Shown here piece by piece: positions 34,448-46,351 of a stretch of DNA of 64,000 bases; the stretch's first letter is position 1; each line of letters opens with the position of its first letter. Source of the stretch: Sorghum bicolor (taxonomy: Eukaryota; Streptophyta; Magnoliopsida; Poales; Poaceae); contig NC_012871.2 in NCBI RefSeq assembly GCF_000003195.3, positions 917,997 through 981,996 of the forward strand. The letters are read 5' to 3'. The notes under the pieces were generated by a model, which saw nothing but the letters and a program-made list of their open reading frames with translations, made no database searches and was not told the DNA's origin. The position numbers were made by a program, and so were the translations under genes.

Positions 34448-34660
34448 TCTGTTTAGATTGAAGCTGCTAAGTTTGAGCCAGCTAAACCAACTGCTAAATT
34501 TTAGTCACTCCTGTTTGGTTTGATGGACTAAAAGAGGTATTTTAGTTACTTTTAATTAGGATGTTTATCTTCAAAGTGACTAAAAGGTGAGGCAGCTTGG
34601 GCTTTAGTCCCATTTAGCAACCTCCTAGTGACTAATTGGCTAAATGTCCATTTAGTCATA
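34448..34660. mobile_element. MITE-like element of the TTTAGTCCC family
   Basis: Repeated GACTAAA / TTTAGTC words in both orientations (GGGCTTTAGTCCCATTTAGC), related to 6213-6432. The borders are approximate. Confidence 0.5.
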
Positions 34661-34661
34661 G

Positions 34662-34802
34662 AGTTTAGATAAAAAGTAACTAAATAAGTAACAACAAAAC
34701 GAGTAATCAATCTTTATATAACTAGGAGAATAGTTTAGATAAAAAGTAACTAAATAAGTAACAACAAAACGAGTAATCAATCTTATATATAACTAGGAGA
34801 AT
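34662..34802 (+). repeat. Tandem duplication, two units of 70-71 bp
   Basis: The unit begins AGTTTAGATAAAAAGTAACT and ends ATATAACTAGGAGAAT. The two copies (34662-34731 and 34732-34802) are almost identical, differing by a short AT indel. Confidence 0.88.
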
Positions 34803-35431
34803 ACCCTACGCGTTGTTGTGGGAATGCAGATTAATGGATTATGTGGCATGATGACGCGGACAAACAAAACACTTATGTGTCTTGCTGATGTGGACATTAT
34901 AATTGTATGGGTAGTGGAGTGTGTGATAGTGTATTACTTAGTTGGACAACTTGTATGTTGAGAGAAATATAGTAATTTGGTGACGTGGACACTACAATTG
35001 CATGGGCTTGTAGATTTTTAATTGTATGTGATAGTGGGTTGCTTAGTTGGATAATTTGCATGTTGAGAGAAATAGGTAGTGAGGTTTAGTTTTATAGGAG
35101 TTAATCGTATGTGACAGTGGGTTGCTTAGTTGGACAACTTCCATGTTGAGAGAAATAGATAGTGGGATTTAGCTTTATAAGAGTATAATATAAGATGTGA
35201 AGCAGTAAGAAAACAAGCAATCAACAACGGGTCACATGCCATGCCATCGGCATAAAAAGAGGAGGCATGTACTGCGCGTGAGGCCTACTCTACTATCAAA
35301 AAAAAGGAGAGAGACAACCCATGCTTATTTTGTCTGAAACTAGGTAAAACATGGAAACCAATTCAAATAACATATATTTTGGTTGTTCAAAATAAATTGA
35401 AACTTGTCAAATCCGTAGTTCATACAAATAT
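34803..35431. repeat. Diverged repeat array, units sharing TTAGTTGGACAACTT
   Basis: Three loosely similar units around 34920, 35035 and 35110 share GTGATAGTGGGTTGCTTAG-type words and CATGTTGAGAGAAATA. The start (ACCCTACGCGTTGTTGTGGG) resembles the CCGTGCGTTGC ends I associate with some grass Helitrons, but no 3' hairpin plus CTRR end was found. Confidence 0.4.
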
Positions 35432-35497
35432 ATACTTGCACAAAAAAATGTTCCAATTTTTTTATCAATTATCTAAAAAAAATACTTGCACAAAAAA
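35432..35497 (+). mobile_element. Micro-insertion (34 bp) with 16-bp target duplication
   Basis: ATACTTGCACAAAAAA is at 35432-35447 and 35482-35497. The insert (35448-35481) ends ATTATCTAAAAAAA, the same tail as the insertion at 7720-7738. Its own T run and A run make the exact borders slightly ambiguous. Confidence 0.6.
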
Positions 35498-35952
35498 GTT
35501 GGGATGCAAACTTGCTTTTGAAAAACTAATAAGAAAACATTAATTCCAGGTGTATATGCAATAAAAGATTAAATTCTAGAAAATTTGTGTTCTTGTGCAT
35601 ATGCACCTCAAATTTGTTATTTTCATATGCATTTTCTAGTTTGATTTTGCAACCTAACTTTTCATGTGAGTACATTTGTATGAACTATGGAGGTGCTAAG
35701 CAGTTTTTTTTGAGCTACCGAAATAGCTTTTTGAAATAGTTTTCATATTTCCATATAATTTGTAGTTCAATGCATTGCCTCCAGCTCACTAGATTTGGCA
35801 TTGCTTCACTCGTCACGTTTCTGTATATATGTATGTGTTTATTTTACCATCTTACGATTTTAGCCCCGTAGGCCGCAGTTCCAAGCCATGCAACTCTCTC
35901 CCTCAACACACTCCAACCTAATCATGCATGCACGATTGTGATGGTAATGTCA

Positions 35953-36148
35953 GTCTCAATGCATAGTTTTATAGAATAGTTACCAAGACTATAAACTAGG
36001 TAACGGAGTTACATAAGTTTCATAGAGATAAAACTCCTCTCTCATCTTATGAAACTTCTTTATTTAATGACCCTGTCAAGTCAGCAATTTTGCTTATGTG
36101 GTATCCTATTTAATGTGCATGACACTCTCATGAAACATGCATTGAGAC
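35953..36148. mobile_element. MITE of the GTTTCA / TGAAAC family
   Basis: Inverted ends GTCTCAATGCATAGTTT and GAAACATGCATTGAGAC. Confidence 0.68.
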
Positions 36149-36530
36149 TTGTGGTGCATGCTTGGCCGATTATTATCTTGCACCGTAGTGTAATAATTCC
36201 CATAGCTTTAATCTGCCCATCAGATTAGGCCATGTTCGTTTACGTCGGAACAGGCCAGGAATAGAGCGGAATAGTTCCTGGCCAGTACAAATTTGTGAAC
36301 GAAATCTGCAACTAGGAATAGTTATCTGCAATTGGGAATAGTTCCTGTAATAATGAACGGGGCCTTAAGGATCTGTTTGCTAGAGCTTTAGTTCCTCAAA
36401 AAACAGCTTGGGCTTTGGCTCGAACCTTTGAAAAAGCCATAAACCATGGCTCCTCGTCCACTAATATAAAGTGGCTCTGGCTTCTCAATAACTCCACTGG
36501 TGAAGCCATCTTCTCTGCTACTGTTTGGTA

Positions 36531-36765
36531 CTCCCTCCGTCCCAAAATAAGTGTCATTTTTGCTTCCCGAGAAATAATTTTAACTAAATATATAGTAAAA
36601 AATATTAATATTTATAGTACATAATTAGTATCATTGGAAAGATCTTTAAGTCTAGTTTTTTAACAAATTTATTTAGAGATAAAAATATTGCATGTATTTT
36701 CTACAAATTGAGTCAAAATTGTGGCACAAAAACCTAAAACGACATTCTTTTTGGGACGAAGGGAG
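36531..36765. mobile_element. Stowaway MITE, 235 bp, nested
   Basis: It starts CTCCCTCCGTCCCAAAATAA and ends TTTTTGGGACGAAGGGAG between TA dinucleotides. It sits inside another repeat (about 36362-36830) that begins GGATCTGTTTGCTAGAGC and ends CCAAACGGGCTCTAAG. Confidence 0.85.
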
Positions 36766-37469
36766 TACGCTTCTACATGAACCGGAATCTAATAAACCCC
36801 TCCTGAGGGAATACCAAACGGGCTCTAAGCATTGGATGCTAGAGAGCTTTCCCTATTTTCTACAAGCAGATCATGCCATACTTTCTGCAATTCTGCATCA
36901 TCATATCCATTATTACAGATATAATGCTAGATTTGTCCCCACTTTAACTTCATTTGGAATATTAAATCTAGTGCTAGTAGTACCATCCATACTTGATTTG
37001 ATTTGACCGGGTTGGTGTGCATCCATCAGGGCTTTCTTGTTTGGTTGTTGAAGCGTGGATGCGCATCAGTTTAACTTCCTAGCAATTAATTAGTGCTACA
37101 ATTTCAACTGCACACACACGTTCCAAATGTGAAGTTGGCATGGAGTTCTAATTACTTTATTGTCCCGTGACCGAACTCATGACCATAGTGAATTAGATAT
37201 TAGAGTCCTAATTGATTTATTTTCTTGTTTGACCCAAATGCATGACACATGATCATACGAGTTAAAATAACACACATTACAAAGTATGATTCAAATATAT
37301 ATCAAAACATATGACGCAGGGTATAAATTATGTTCCAATGCATGGACATGTTGCTAATATACTACAAAGTATGTATACAATTATCATGTCAGAAAATGAA
37401 GTTATCACGTCAGAAAATGAAGATAGAAATATTTTGTGCATTTTCACAAGGCGGGGAGAAAGAAACGCC

Positions 37470-37733
37470 AGGACGAAGCTTGCGTGTTAAGGAGGGCCGA
37501 ACAAGTATGACTTTATTTTTTAGTATGATAAAATATACATATCTTATATGTTTGAAGAACTTTTTAAAAAATATTATACTATTTCTTACCAAAATCATCA
37601 TATTTGAACAAAAAATTGGTGAAATTGATATTTCTTATACTATAAATATTAATTTTTACATAGATATTTAAAGGAATGACTGAGCTTAGGGGGGGGGGGG
37701 CACTGCCCCTGCTAGCCCCCTGGTTCCGCCACT
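37470..37733. mobile_element. hAT-like MITE, relative of 16419-16712
   Basis: The left end is CCAGGACGAAGCTTGCG. The right part has a G12 run, then GCCCCTGCTAGCCCCCTGGT and TCCGCCACTG. The borders and target duplication are not confirmed. Confidence 0.45.
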
Positions 37734-38506
37734 GATTGTGAGCTAAGGTTGGGTGTTATTGGAGATGTGTTTTTTTCAATCTTGTAAAAAGACCTAGTTT
37801 GAGAGTGTGTTTTGGGAACTTTTGGAGATGTAGATATATAAGGACAATACTCCCATTGTCCTAAATTATTTGTCGTCTTCAGTTTTTTTGCTATAAGTTT
37901 GACTTGTTTTGTAGAAAAATAGCGTAACATTTGTCTTCAAATAAATTTATTAAAAATTAAATTTAAAGTTGTTTCTAGAGAAACACAAACGATAATTATT
38001 TTGGAACGAAAGGAATATGTGCTTTTCTATGGAGTAGCTATAACAACGACCGGTGTGACCTGGCTGGAGTGGTTGCCCCCGGATCTAGTTATATAGGAGC
38101 TAGCTAGCGTGGTCGACAACCTTGTCAAATGAGAGGTAGAATGGAACTTCATAAACTTCGCCTAGTATATTGGAACTCCTCTTGATGCAACTTTTGCCTC
38201 TGAAACACTGGAACTGGATAAACGCATAACACTGCCACCAACACACACAAGAAGATTCTTTACCAGCTTTACCAAAAGGACGAGACTATGATTGACACAA
38301 GAATTACAGGTTGCCCCCTGATCACAAGCTAGCTTCTCCTTCAATACTTTGTGTGAACATAAATATACGGAGGGCACTCAAAGTCTGGAGCAGAGTTCTT
38401 AGAAAATATATACATGGGAAACTAAGAACTATTCCCTCTGTCTTCTAGTATATGCTATTGATTTTAGAAGAAATTAAGAGAGAAATACAAAAAACATAAA
38501 TATCTA

Positions 38507-38755
38507 GATGCTATCACTAGCATCTCAAATAGTTTTAAAAAAACAATTGGTAAATGAATAAGTCTTTCAAGGGGCTAAAAATATTTAGGAGCATATTTGT
38601 TGGGTTCCTCAAACCTTTATTTCTTAAGCAGATGCTATCACTAGCATCTCAAATAGTTTTCAAAGAAACAATTGGTAAATCAATGAGTTATTCAAGTGGC
38701 TAAAAAAGTTAGGAGCATATTTATTGGGTTCCTCAAACCATTTCTAAAATCTCGA
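38507..38755 (+). repeat. Tandem duplication with 124-bp period
   Basis: GATGCTATCACTAGCATCTC, AACAATTGGTAAAT and GGAGCATATTTRTTGGGTTC recur 124 bp apart (from 38507 and from 38631). Sequence identity is high, with scattered substitutions. Confidence 0.88.
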
Positions 38756-41200
38756 TCTAAAATATAGAAGATAATTTTACACTAGCAATCCTAACTAATT
38801 TTATATTCTTTTTTCTCTTGTATATTTGTATCAAGAACCCTTCCTCCCCGTTCTTCCATCTTTAGATTGGAGGATGGATAAGTATGCATATTTATCTGCT
38901 TGACTGGCTTGTTTTTCCCAAGTGCAGAAAGATTGAGAGTTGTGGGAGTTGTAGAGCAGTTTTTTCAATCTTGCCAAAAAAAATTAGATTGAGAAACTCT
39001 CTGGCCCCATGCAGACCACCTTCCTCCGCACCACCTTCGACACTCCTCCGCCGATGTCCCCTCCTCCTCCGCCACTTCCCAATCGGCCAACATCCCCACC
39101 TCTGCCACCACCTCTCCTACGCCACTGCTAACGCCTTTCTTTTGCCTGATGCCCCTCCTTTGCCACTGATGCCTCCTCTTTAGCCCCGTGTGGACACGCC
39201 TCCCTCCCACCACCTCCCTTAGTGCCCCCTTCTGCCGTTCTCCACCTTCGGCTAGCGACCCTCCATCACCACTGACACCTTCCCTTCAGAGTGAGCATCC
39301 CCTCCTCCTTTACCACCCTCCGCTCTCTGAGGTTGTTGTCCACAAGCTCTCCCTTCATCTCCATCATCGAGATCCGCCCATGGAAGCTTGCATGTGAATA
39401 GGAGAATAAAAGCCACTTACAAAATGATTAGTTTTTATTTGCTTGAGCTTTTTCTAATAAGTGGTTGTCGTGGGAAGCTGGTGAAAAACAGGTTCTATAA
39501 GTTAAGTCATCCCAACTTTCCAAAAAGAGCCTCTAAGCCAAGTTGTTTGTATTACCTAGAGGTTTTATTAGCTGCTAGCTAGCAAATTATTTTAGTCAAT
39601 TTAAAAAACAAACGTCTACCACACCCTGGCAAAAAAAAAAGATCCCCCGACAATTTTTAAAACTAAAACACATATACAGCACAAAAAAAGCTACTATAAC
39701 AAAAAAAAACAACTTCCTATGCCCGCAAAAAAACTCACCATCCTCGTTTTGAAAAAAAAAACTATACGGCAAAAAAATAATGTTTAAAAAACATATATGA
39801 AAAAACATTGACATATGCATATAATTTAAAAATAAAAAAATAGATGAATAAACTTTGTCCGTGCAAAAATAAATCAAATAAAAAAGTTTTAGTAATAAGA
39901 TATAAAAAGTTTATCGAAAGTAGACATATACAAATAACAATTTCCTCAAATTCATCTTAGATATATGTGCTGAACACAAGTGTTGCACTATAGAATGGAT
40001 TTAATTGATTCCAAGGGATCATGTCAAGATCAATTATATTCATCCTTCACTCGGCACGCGTTCGTCTTCTACCCTATTCTATATAAAGACCAAATCTATG
40101 TGTCCGCATTCAACATGAAGTCTTCAAAGCTCACACATTTGTATCCTACTCGATTCCAATATGAAGACAAAATCTAATCTGTTTGCTTGAATTTATCTGT
40201 CGAATTTGGCAGCTATTCAGCAGTGTTTTTCTTTCACAATAAATCAGCGAAGAGTACTTTCAGTCATAATGCTTGGCTGAAAAGCCACGACTGAATGTAC
40301 TGTTCGGTGATTTGGTGTGAGAAAAAAAAACACTGTTGAATTGTTGACGGATTCGATAGATAAGCCAAACGAACAATATATGTTCGCGTTCAATACAAAT
40401 TTCTTGTGGCTCACAAGTTCACGTCCAATTACTAAGAGGTTAACTCAAATAATACACGGAACATTTATCTTAGTGAAGATCAAAAGACCAGGACGTTTTT
40501 TTTTTAGCCAGGATGTTTGGTATGTGAAAGTATAGCTGTGCCGATACTGAACGTATTGAAGGGGGCCGTCCTGCCGTGGAATGAAAGTGAAGGACAGTAA
40601 GGATTTGGAAAAACTGGTGGAATATGTGTTACCATGCATGCAGATGCCGGGGAGGGGTAGCTGGACTCCTCCTGCTGCTGCTGAAATGCTGATGACGCGA
40701 TGGACGGATGCAGACGCGACAATGCCCCCGGTGCGGCGTTGTCGAGCAGCGACTGCACCACCACCCCTTCCTCCCGGCCTCCGAGTCTCCCTCTCCCCTC
40801 CTCTCTTGCAGTCATTTTCTTTTTAAAACCAAAAACGATGCAAGCCTCACGTTGTGCAGCACAACACCATCGACGACTGCCCTTTTATTTAATTTCGTGA
40901 CCAAACGGCCCAAATGCCGACTGCATTTTTTTCTACTCTCTACTCTCATCTTCAATAAACTACATTATGTATGTGTCCATATTAATTTATTAGTTTGAGC
41001 ATATTTATATACTTAATTTAAGATACTTCAAATCTTAATATGCGAAAAAATTCAGTACATCTCATACTTTTTAATATAATTACTAAAATATCACTTCAAT
41101 AGTATATAAAATAAATATATACTATATTTATACCTACATATTTAACATACGTACTAGTATGACCATACATATACTCTATCAACACATACTTTATCGGGCT
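38756..41200. other. Gene-free spacer upstream of the MADS-box gene
   Basis: No gene was recognised. 39.0-39.4 kb is C-rich. 39.6-39.96 kb is A-rich simple sequence. Near 40.2-40.35 kb there are words of a TTTTTCTTTCACAATAAATCAGC repeat. Open frames at 40.5-41.0 kb lack domains. Confidence 0.4.
40488..40516 (-). mobile_element. Possible micro-insertion (11 bp) with 9-bp imperfect duplication
   Basis: CCAGGACGT (40488-40496) and CCAGGATGT (40508-40516) flank a T9AG insert, which reads CTAAAAAAAAA on the minus strand. There is one mismatch between the repeats. Weakest member of the set. Confidence 0.35.
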
Positions 41201-41209
41201 ATATACGTC

Positions 41210-41213
<4 letters not shown>

Positions 41214-41245
<32 letters not shown>

Positions 41246-41256
41246 GCGCGCGCGAC
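41214..41256. repeat. TA microsatellite followed by CG run
   Basis: An alternating AT run at about 41214-41240, followed by CACACGCGCGCGCGACG, lies about 570 bp upstream of the MADS ATG. It is a potential length polymorphism in the promoter. Confidence 0.85.
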
Positions 41257-41429
41257 GTTGAAAAAAAACTAGGCCTGCATGTGTTTTTTTTTGGTTGTTC
41301 GACCGTACGAGGAGCTCGCTCTCACGTAGCCCGATGGAACCCCCATTTATTCTCCTTTTTCAACGCATTTTTTCTTGTACATATATTAGTTAATTAATTA
41401 AGGTCGAGTAATAAGTAGTACCACTGGGG

Positions 41430-41812
41430 GAAGAGAAAGAGAGAGAGAAGCACAGGCGCTGCCCGCAGCAGCGCGTCAGCGCCCGGGACGACGAGAGAGA
41501 GAGAGGCTGACAAGGTGGGCCCGTGCGGGCCTTGACCAATCGGAGTTCGACAGCAGCCTGCCCCCAAAACCACACTCGCTCTCCTCCCCTCGCGCCGCGG
41601 CCGTCGCCTCCCCTCCCTCCACCGATCGATCCCTCTCCTCCTCCTCACATCCCACCCCCCACCTTCTCTTTAAAGCTACCTAGCTACCTACCTACCTGCC
41701 GCCTCGCCGGCGGCCGCTAGCTGCCAGTCGCCACCGCCGCCGCATCGATCGATCGGAACGGAAGGAGCTAGCTAGCGCAGCAAGCGCCCATCAGCAAGCA
41801 GATCGGAGCAAG
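41430..41812 (+). promoter_or_regulatory. Proximal promoter and 5' UTR of the MADS-box gene
   Basis: Two GAGA tracts (GAAAGAGAGAGAGAAGC near 41435 and ACGAGAGAGAGAGAGGC near 41490) could bind BBR/BPC-type factors, which are known regulators of MADS genes in plants. A TTTAAA near 41669 is a plausible TATA-like box, followed by a CTACCTAC repeat and a GATCGATCG stretch in the leader. No perfect CArG box was found in this interval. Confidence 0.45.
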
Positions 41813-44800
41813 ATGGGGCGCGGCAAGGTGCAGCTCAAGCGGATAGAGAACAAGATAAACCGGCAGGTGACCTTCTCCAAGCGCCGCAACGGGCTGCTCA
41901 AGAAGGCGCACGAGATCTCCGTCCTCTGCGACGCCGAGGTCGCCGTCATCGTCTTCTCCCCCAAGGGCAAGCTCTATGAGTACGCCACCGACTCCCGGTA
42001 CGTACGACGACCCAAACATCCTCTCTTGCTCCCAGCTAGCTTCCCCCGCCCGCCGCCGCCGCCGCCGCCCAATTCATCCTCCTCCTGCTTGTTCATCATT
42101 CCCGAGTTCCATATATTAATTCCTCTCTGTGACAGTGTGTGTGTGTGTGTTTGTTTGTTGGATTGAATACTTGTCTGCCTGCCTGCCTGCCTGCCTGTCA
42201 GTCAGTATATATGGTCCATTCGTTCGTCATCAGTTGATCTTTCTGCTGTGCTGTGCTCCTGCTGCTGCTGTTGTGTTGTGTGTATGCCTACGCCATGCCG
42301 CCAACCAACCTGTGGTCGTCTCCTCCTCGTTGCCCTTTTTGGCTTCCAGCTGCCGATTCCCAACCCGAAAGCTCCTGCAGCTCTTGCCGTTTTTGGCCAC
42401 CATGGTCTGCTGTCTGGTCCACGCCTGCCTCCCCAATTTCATCGTCAACAGCAGCCTGCTGGTGCCTTATTTGCTTCCTTTCTTTCTCTATATATAACAA
42501 TAGTGCTACTACATCCGATCATTTCATGCTGCCTGCGTCGATCTGCTCTGCTACCTGCTTGCTTCTTTCGGGAAAAATCTCGCCCTACCCGCCATTAATT
42601 GCCCATCTGTTGTTTCTACCTTGTTGCGTGCCTGCGCCATGCGCTTTCTGTTGCTTTCTTGCTGTGTTCCCTGCACCTGCAGTTGCATACCCTTTCCTTT
42701 TTGGGGATTGGTGACTCCACTCGTTTCGTTTTGCTAATTCCTTGTTTTATAAGCTCTTACTTTTTATCTGATTACATCACGCAATCAGATCTTGCTTAGA
42801 TCCTTATCCTAATCTTAATCTTATCCTGCAAGCTCTTTTCTGTTTGTTCATCGTTCCTGTCGCCCGATTTGTACTTACTTCACATGCATATTTATTTTTA
42901 CTCCGGAATTCCGAAAATCTTTCTTAATTAATTCGGGCCTCTTCGATTTCCGCTCCATCGTATAATTAATTAACCATCACTAATCACATGCACATTTTTT
43001 TTTTCTAAACAAAGAAAAAGTATCACATGTTCCGAGGAGTTCGTCCCCAATTAATCACGCATGCATGTACTACTCCTGTGTTTCTTGAAGATTTTTCCCT
43101 CCTTCCTAACCTTTATTCTCGTTTAGTAGTATCAATTAATTTGCTGCCTAGAAACACGAGTTGCATGCTGGGCGTAATTACCCTTCACTCGCTGGCTCGA
43201 AACTACTGAAAATAATGAACCACCACCCCCCTCTGGTGGAATTAATCTGAACGCCACAACACTTGATCGAAGAGGGATGATAGATCTGACTTTTCCTTAT
43301 CTGATTCTTCGTCTTCTCCGTTTATTCTCTTGCATCCATTTCCATGTTTCAGCTTTATTTACAAACCATCGTCTCTTTCACTTTCATCTGTTGTTCTTCC
43401 ACGACTGAAAAATGATGTTTTTTTCTTCCTATGTGTGAAAAAAAAAATCGTTTTTTTGGATTTCTGATCCTCCTTTGACTAGTATATATGTATATGGTTA
43501 AACCACGGCGTACGAAGTAAGCAATAAGTCCAGCAGTTTTTGCTGTATGCGGCATCATACATATCACCCATAAGTAATGAGCTTCTTACTGCTATGGCGC
43601 AACAGTGTTCGAGTTGTACTACAAACACTATGTGCATCCGGATTTTGTGGTGGTGTTGTATTCTAAAAAATATAGTAAAGTTGTGAGGTACTCAGTTCTG
43701 TTTCTTCACTTTCCTTTTTCCCCCTCAATGTTCTCTTACATCAAGTTCTACTCAATTTTCTAGCTTTTATTTTCTAGCATTTCTATGCCAAGGGTAAAAA
43801 TGAAATAGTGCTTCGTCGTGTACATCATTATATTCCTTGGACACTCTTTTATTAGAAAGTTGCATTGACGTGTGTTGCTCATTCTTGAGGCTGAGTGAAA
43901 CTAGAGCTATTAGTTAGAGTAATACAGCTAGTGCATATTGGTGTATTCATGAAACTTTAGTTTGACTCAGTTTTGTAGTAGTACAGGTACGTTGGCAGCT
44001 TAGTAAACCATTTAACTTCCATGTAATAAATGATGTCTGCATAGATGACTGCAAGGCTGAGTGAAACTAGGCACTTATTCTACATTCTTCTTTTGACACT
44101 TCAAGTCATTCAAGTATTCAACAACTAAAATAAGTGCCTTGCAGTTAGTCTCCAGATCAAACATGTTGATCTCAGCTTATTAGCCAAGATGCAATGCATC
44201 ATTACTTGCCTTACTGTTATGGCTAAACCAATATCACATGCACTGTGTGCTTCTTCAAGCATTCCACATCCATACATCCTAATATCCCTGACTGCTTAAA
44301 GATAGAACACACATTGTATATTACTTATTAGTGTTCTTAACATAAAATTCTACAAAAGAAGCTCTATTAGGAGGATGTTATGCTGGTTGCAAAGGAAACT
44401 AGGTCTGTACTGGTGCTGTTTAAATAAACAATCAAAACCTTGTAAACCCAAACAGTACTTTCAGATCTAAAATTAAGATAAGACAAAAGTAAATGGCAAT
44501 TAACTTTGAGGCATAGCTTCTTTGCAATTTCCATATTAGCTTGTTTTTTATTTTGAAGATACTGGACGTTGGCTTACTTGTTGGACTGCATATAAGCATG
44601 CATCATGGTTGCTTTACAAACTTTTGTTAACATCGAAGACATTTCTCTATGCAATGCGAGATAGGTAATGCTACAGTACTTGCATGTTTGTGCTTTCTTG
44701 CATGGTTGCTTTTTCCAAAAAGGAATATGCCCTCAAATTTGCTTATCCCTTGCACTAATATCTGGTTTAATGCATAAAGCGGTCATTAGATTATTTCAAT

Positions 44801-46282
44801 GACTTACAGAGAAATGAATTGACATTCTTTTTTCCTTTTTTCAGCATGGACAAAATTCTCGAACGTTATGAGCGATATTCCTATGCTGAAAAGGCTCTTA
44901 TTTCAGCTGAATCTGAAAGTGAGGTAAGATCACAGGTTGTGAAATTTGAGATGCACCTTACTATGTTTCATGCACCAAGCCGCTAATGCTTCATTATTAT
45001 CCTACGTTTTGTATGAGTAAGATTGCTCGCATATGTCAATATATATGGAAATTTTCTTTTGTGCTTTTTGAACAAAATAATAAGCTTCCTTCAAACAGTT
45101 TGACCTAATTAAAGGTACTAGTGTACTAGGATGGCCTTATATTTTATGTTAAATACTATCAACTGGACCTTTGAACGTTCACAACTTCACATATATGTAA
45201 GAGGATATGCCTAATTATCTGGACTCATCTTATGGTCAAAATAGCATATGCAAATATGAGCAACTAGATGTGGTTCTGTTATATCTGTTTTTACAAGCTT
45301 ACAAAACCACGTGGTGGGTGGATCCCAAGTTTGGGAAAGTGTACATGATGTCACAACATCATTACATTCTGTCCATTTGAAGTCTTGAGACCTGACACTC
45401 TGACAGAACCTGGTAACTCATTTGAATGTTAACATTCAAATAATATTAAATGCATTTCCTGTGTATTTTTTAGGGATTTGTATGCTAAGTTATTCCTTGA
45501 CTGCCTGTAGCTGCATTATTCTAAACCTGTGTTGCTGTTTCTATGAACTTGCTACAAAGTGATAACAATGTCCTACAGTCATAGAACAAAAGAAGGGACT
45601 TGTTACTTGGGAGTTGGGACTTTCTTTTTTGTGGCCTCTGAACTCAAATGTGCCTGTGTGTATGTGGGCATAACTAAAATTTTTCTACATTTTTAAATCA
45701 TGAATGTATATTTGGATAAACACTAGTGCTGTAATTTTAAATGTACAGTCATCAAAAGTTGAATTTAAATGTGGTCCACCTTCAGTGATAACTATAACTC
45801 TTTATAATATATAGGCCACCACTGGCTCCATGTGTGGCGAATGTTTTATAAAATGCAGAAACAAATCAAAATTATTATGTTTTAGCAATGCTGAAGCTAG
45901 TCAAAACACTGCAAGGGATGCTAGTACTATGTTTTATCGGAGTTCAACATTGTGTCACTAATCTTCCTGGCCTATCCAAAGGGGTACAATGTTGCAAACA
46001 TTATAATGTTACTGATGATGCTATCTTTTCTGAGTTAATATTGCTCTGTATATTAATTTTTGGTTCTTGATCTCTTCCTCTTTATGGAAAAATAAAGGGA
46101 ATATCGTGTTACAGATTTGTAGTCTAAAATATTTTTAAAACTTTCTACCTTATATGAACTTGCTATATATTCCTCATTTTTAAAAGAGCATATATATGGT
46201 CATCAAATATAGACTAATTACAAAGACACATTCATCAGAGTTTTTTTTTCCTTTTTGCATTCTCAATGTTGATTCCTCTTGT

Positions 46283-46351
<69 letters not shown>

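Noticed and set aside
38150..38400. Minus-strand 71-codon frame as a small gene
   Set aside because: No recognisable domain, splice context or promoter. Possibly a relic of a retroelement, but unsupported.
42320..42345. CArG box (CC(A/T)6GG) in MADS intron 1
   Set aside because: The candidate has only five A/T between CC and GG. The near matches at 42700 and 44717 also have five.
42129..42714. Several open frames of 110-150 codons in MADS intron 1
   Set aside because: They lie within a well-bounded intron, are low-complexity Cys/Leu/Ser-rich and have no family resemblance.
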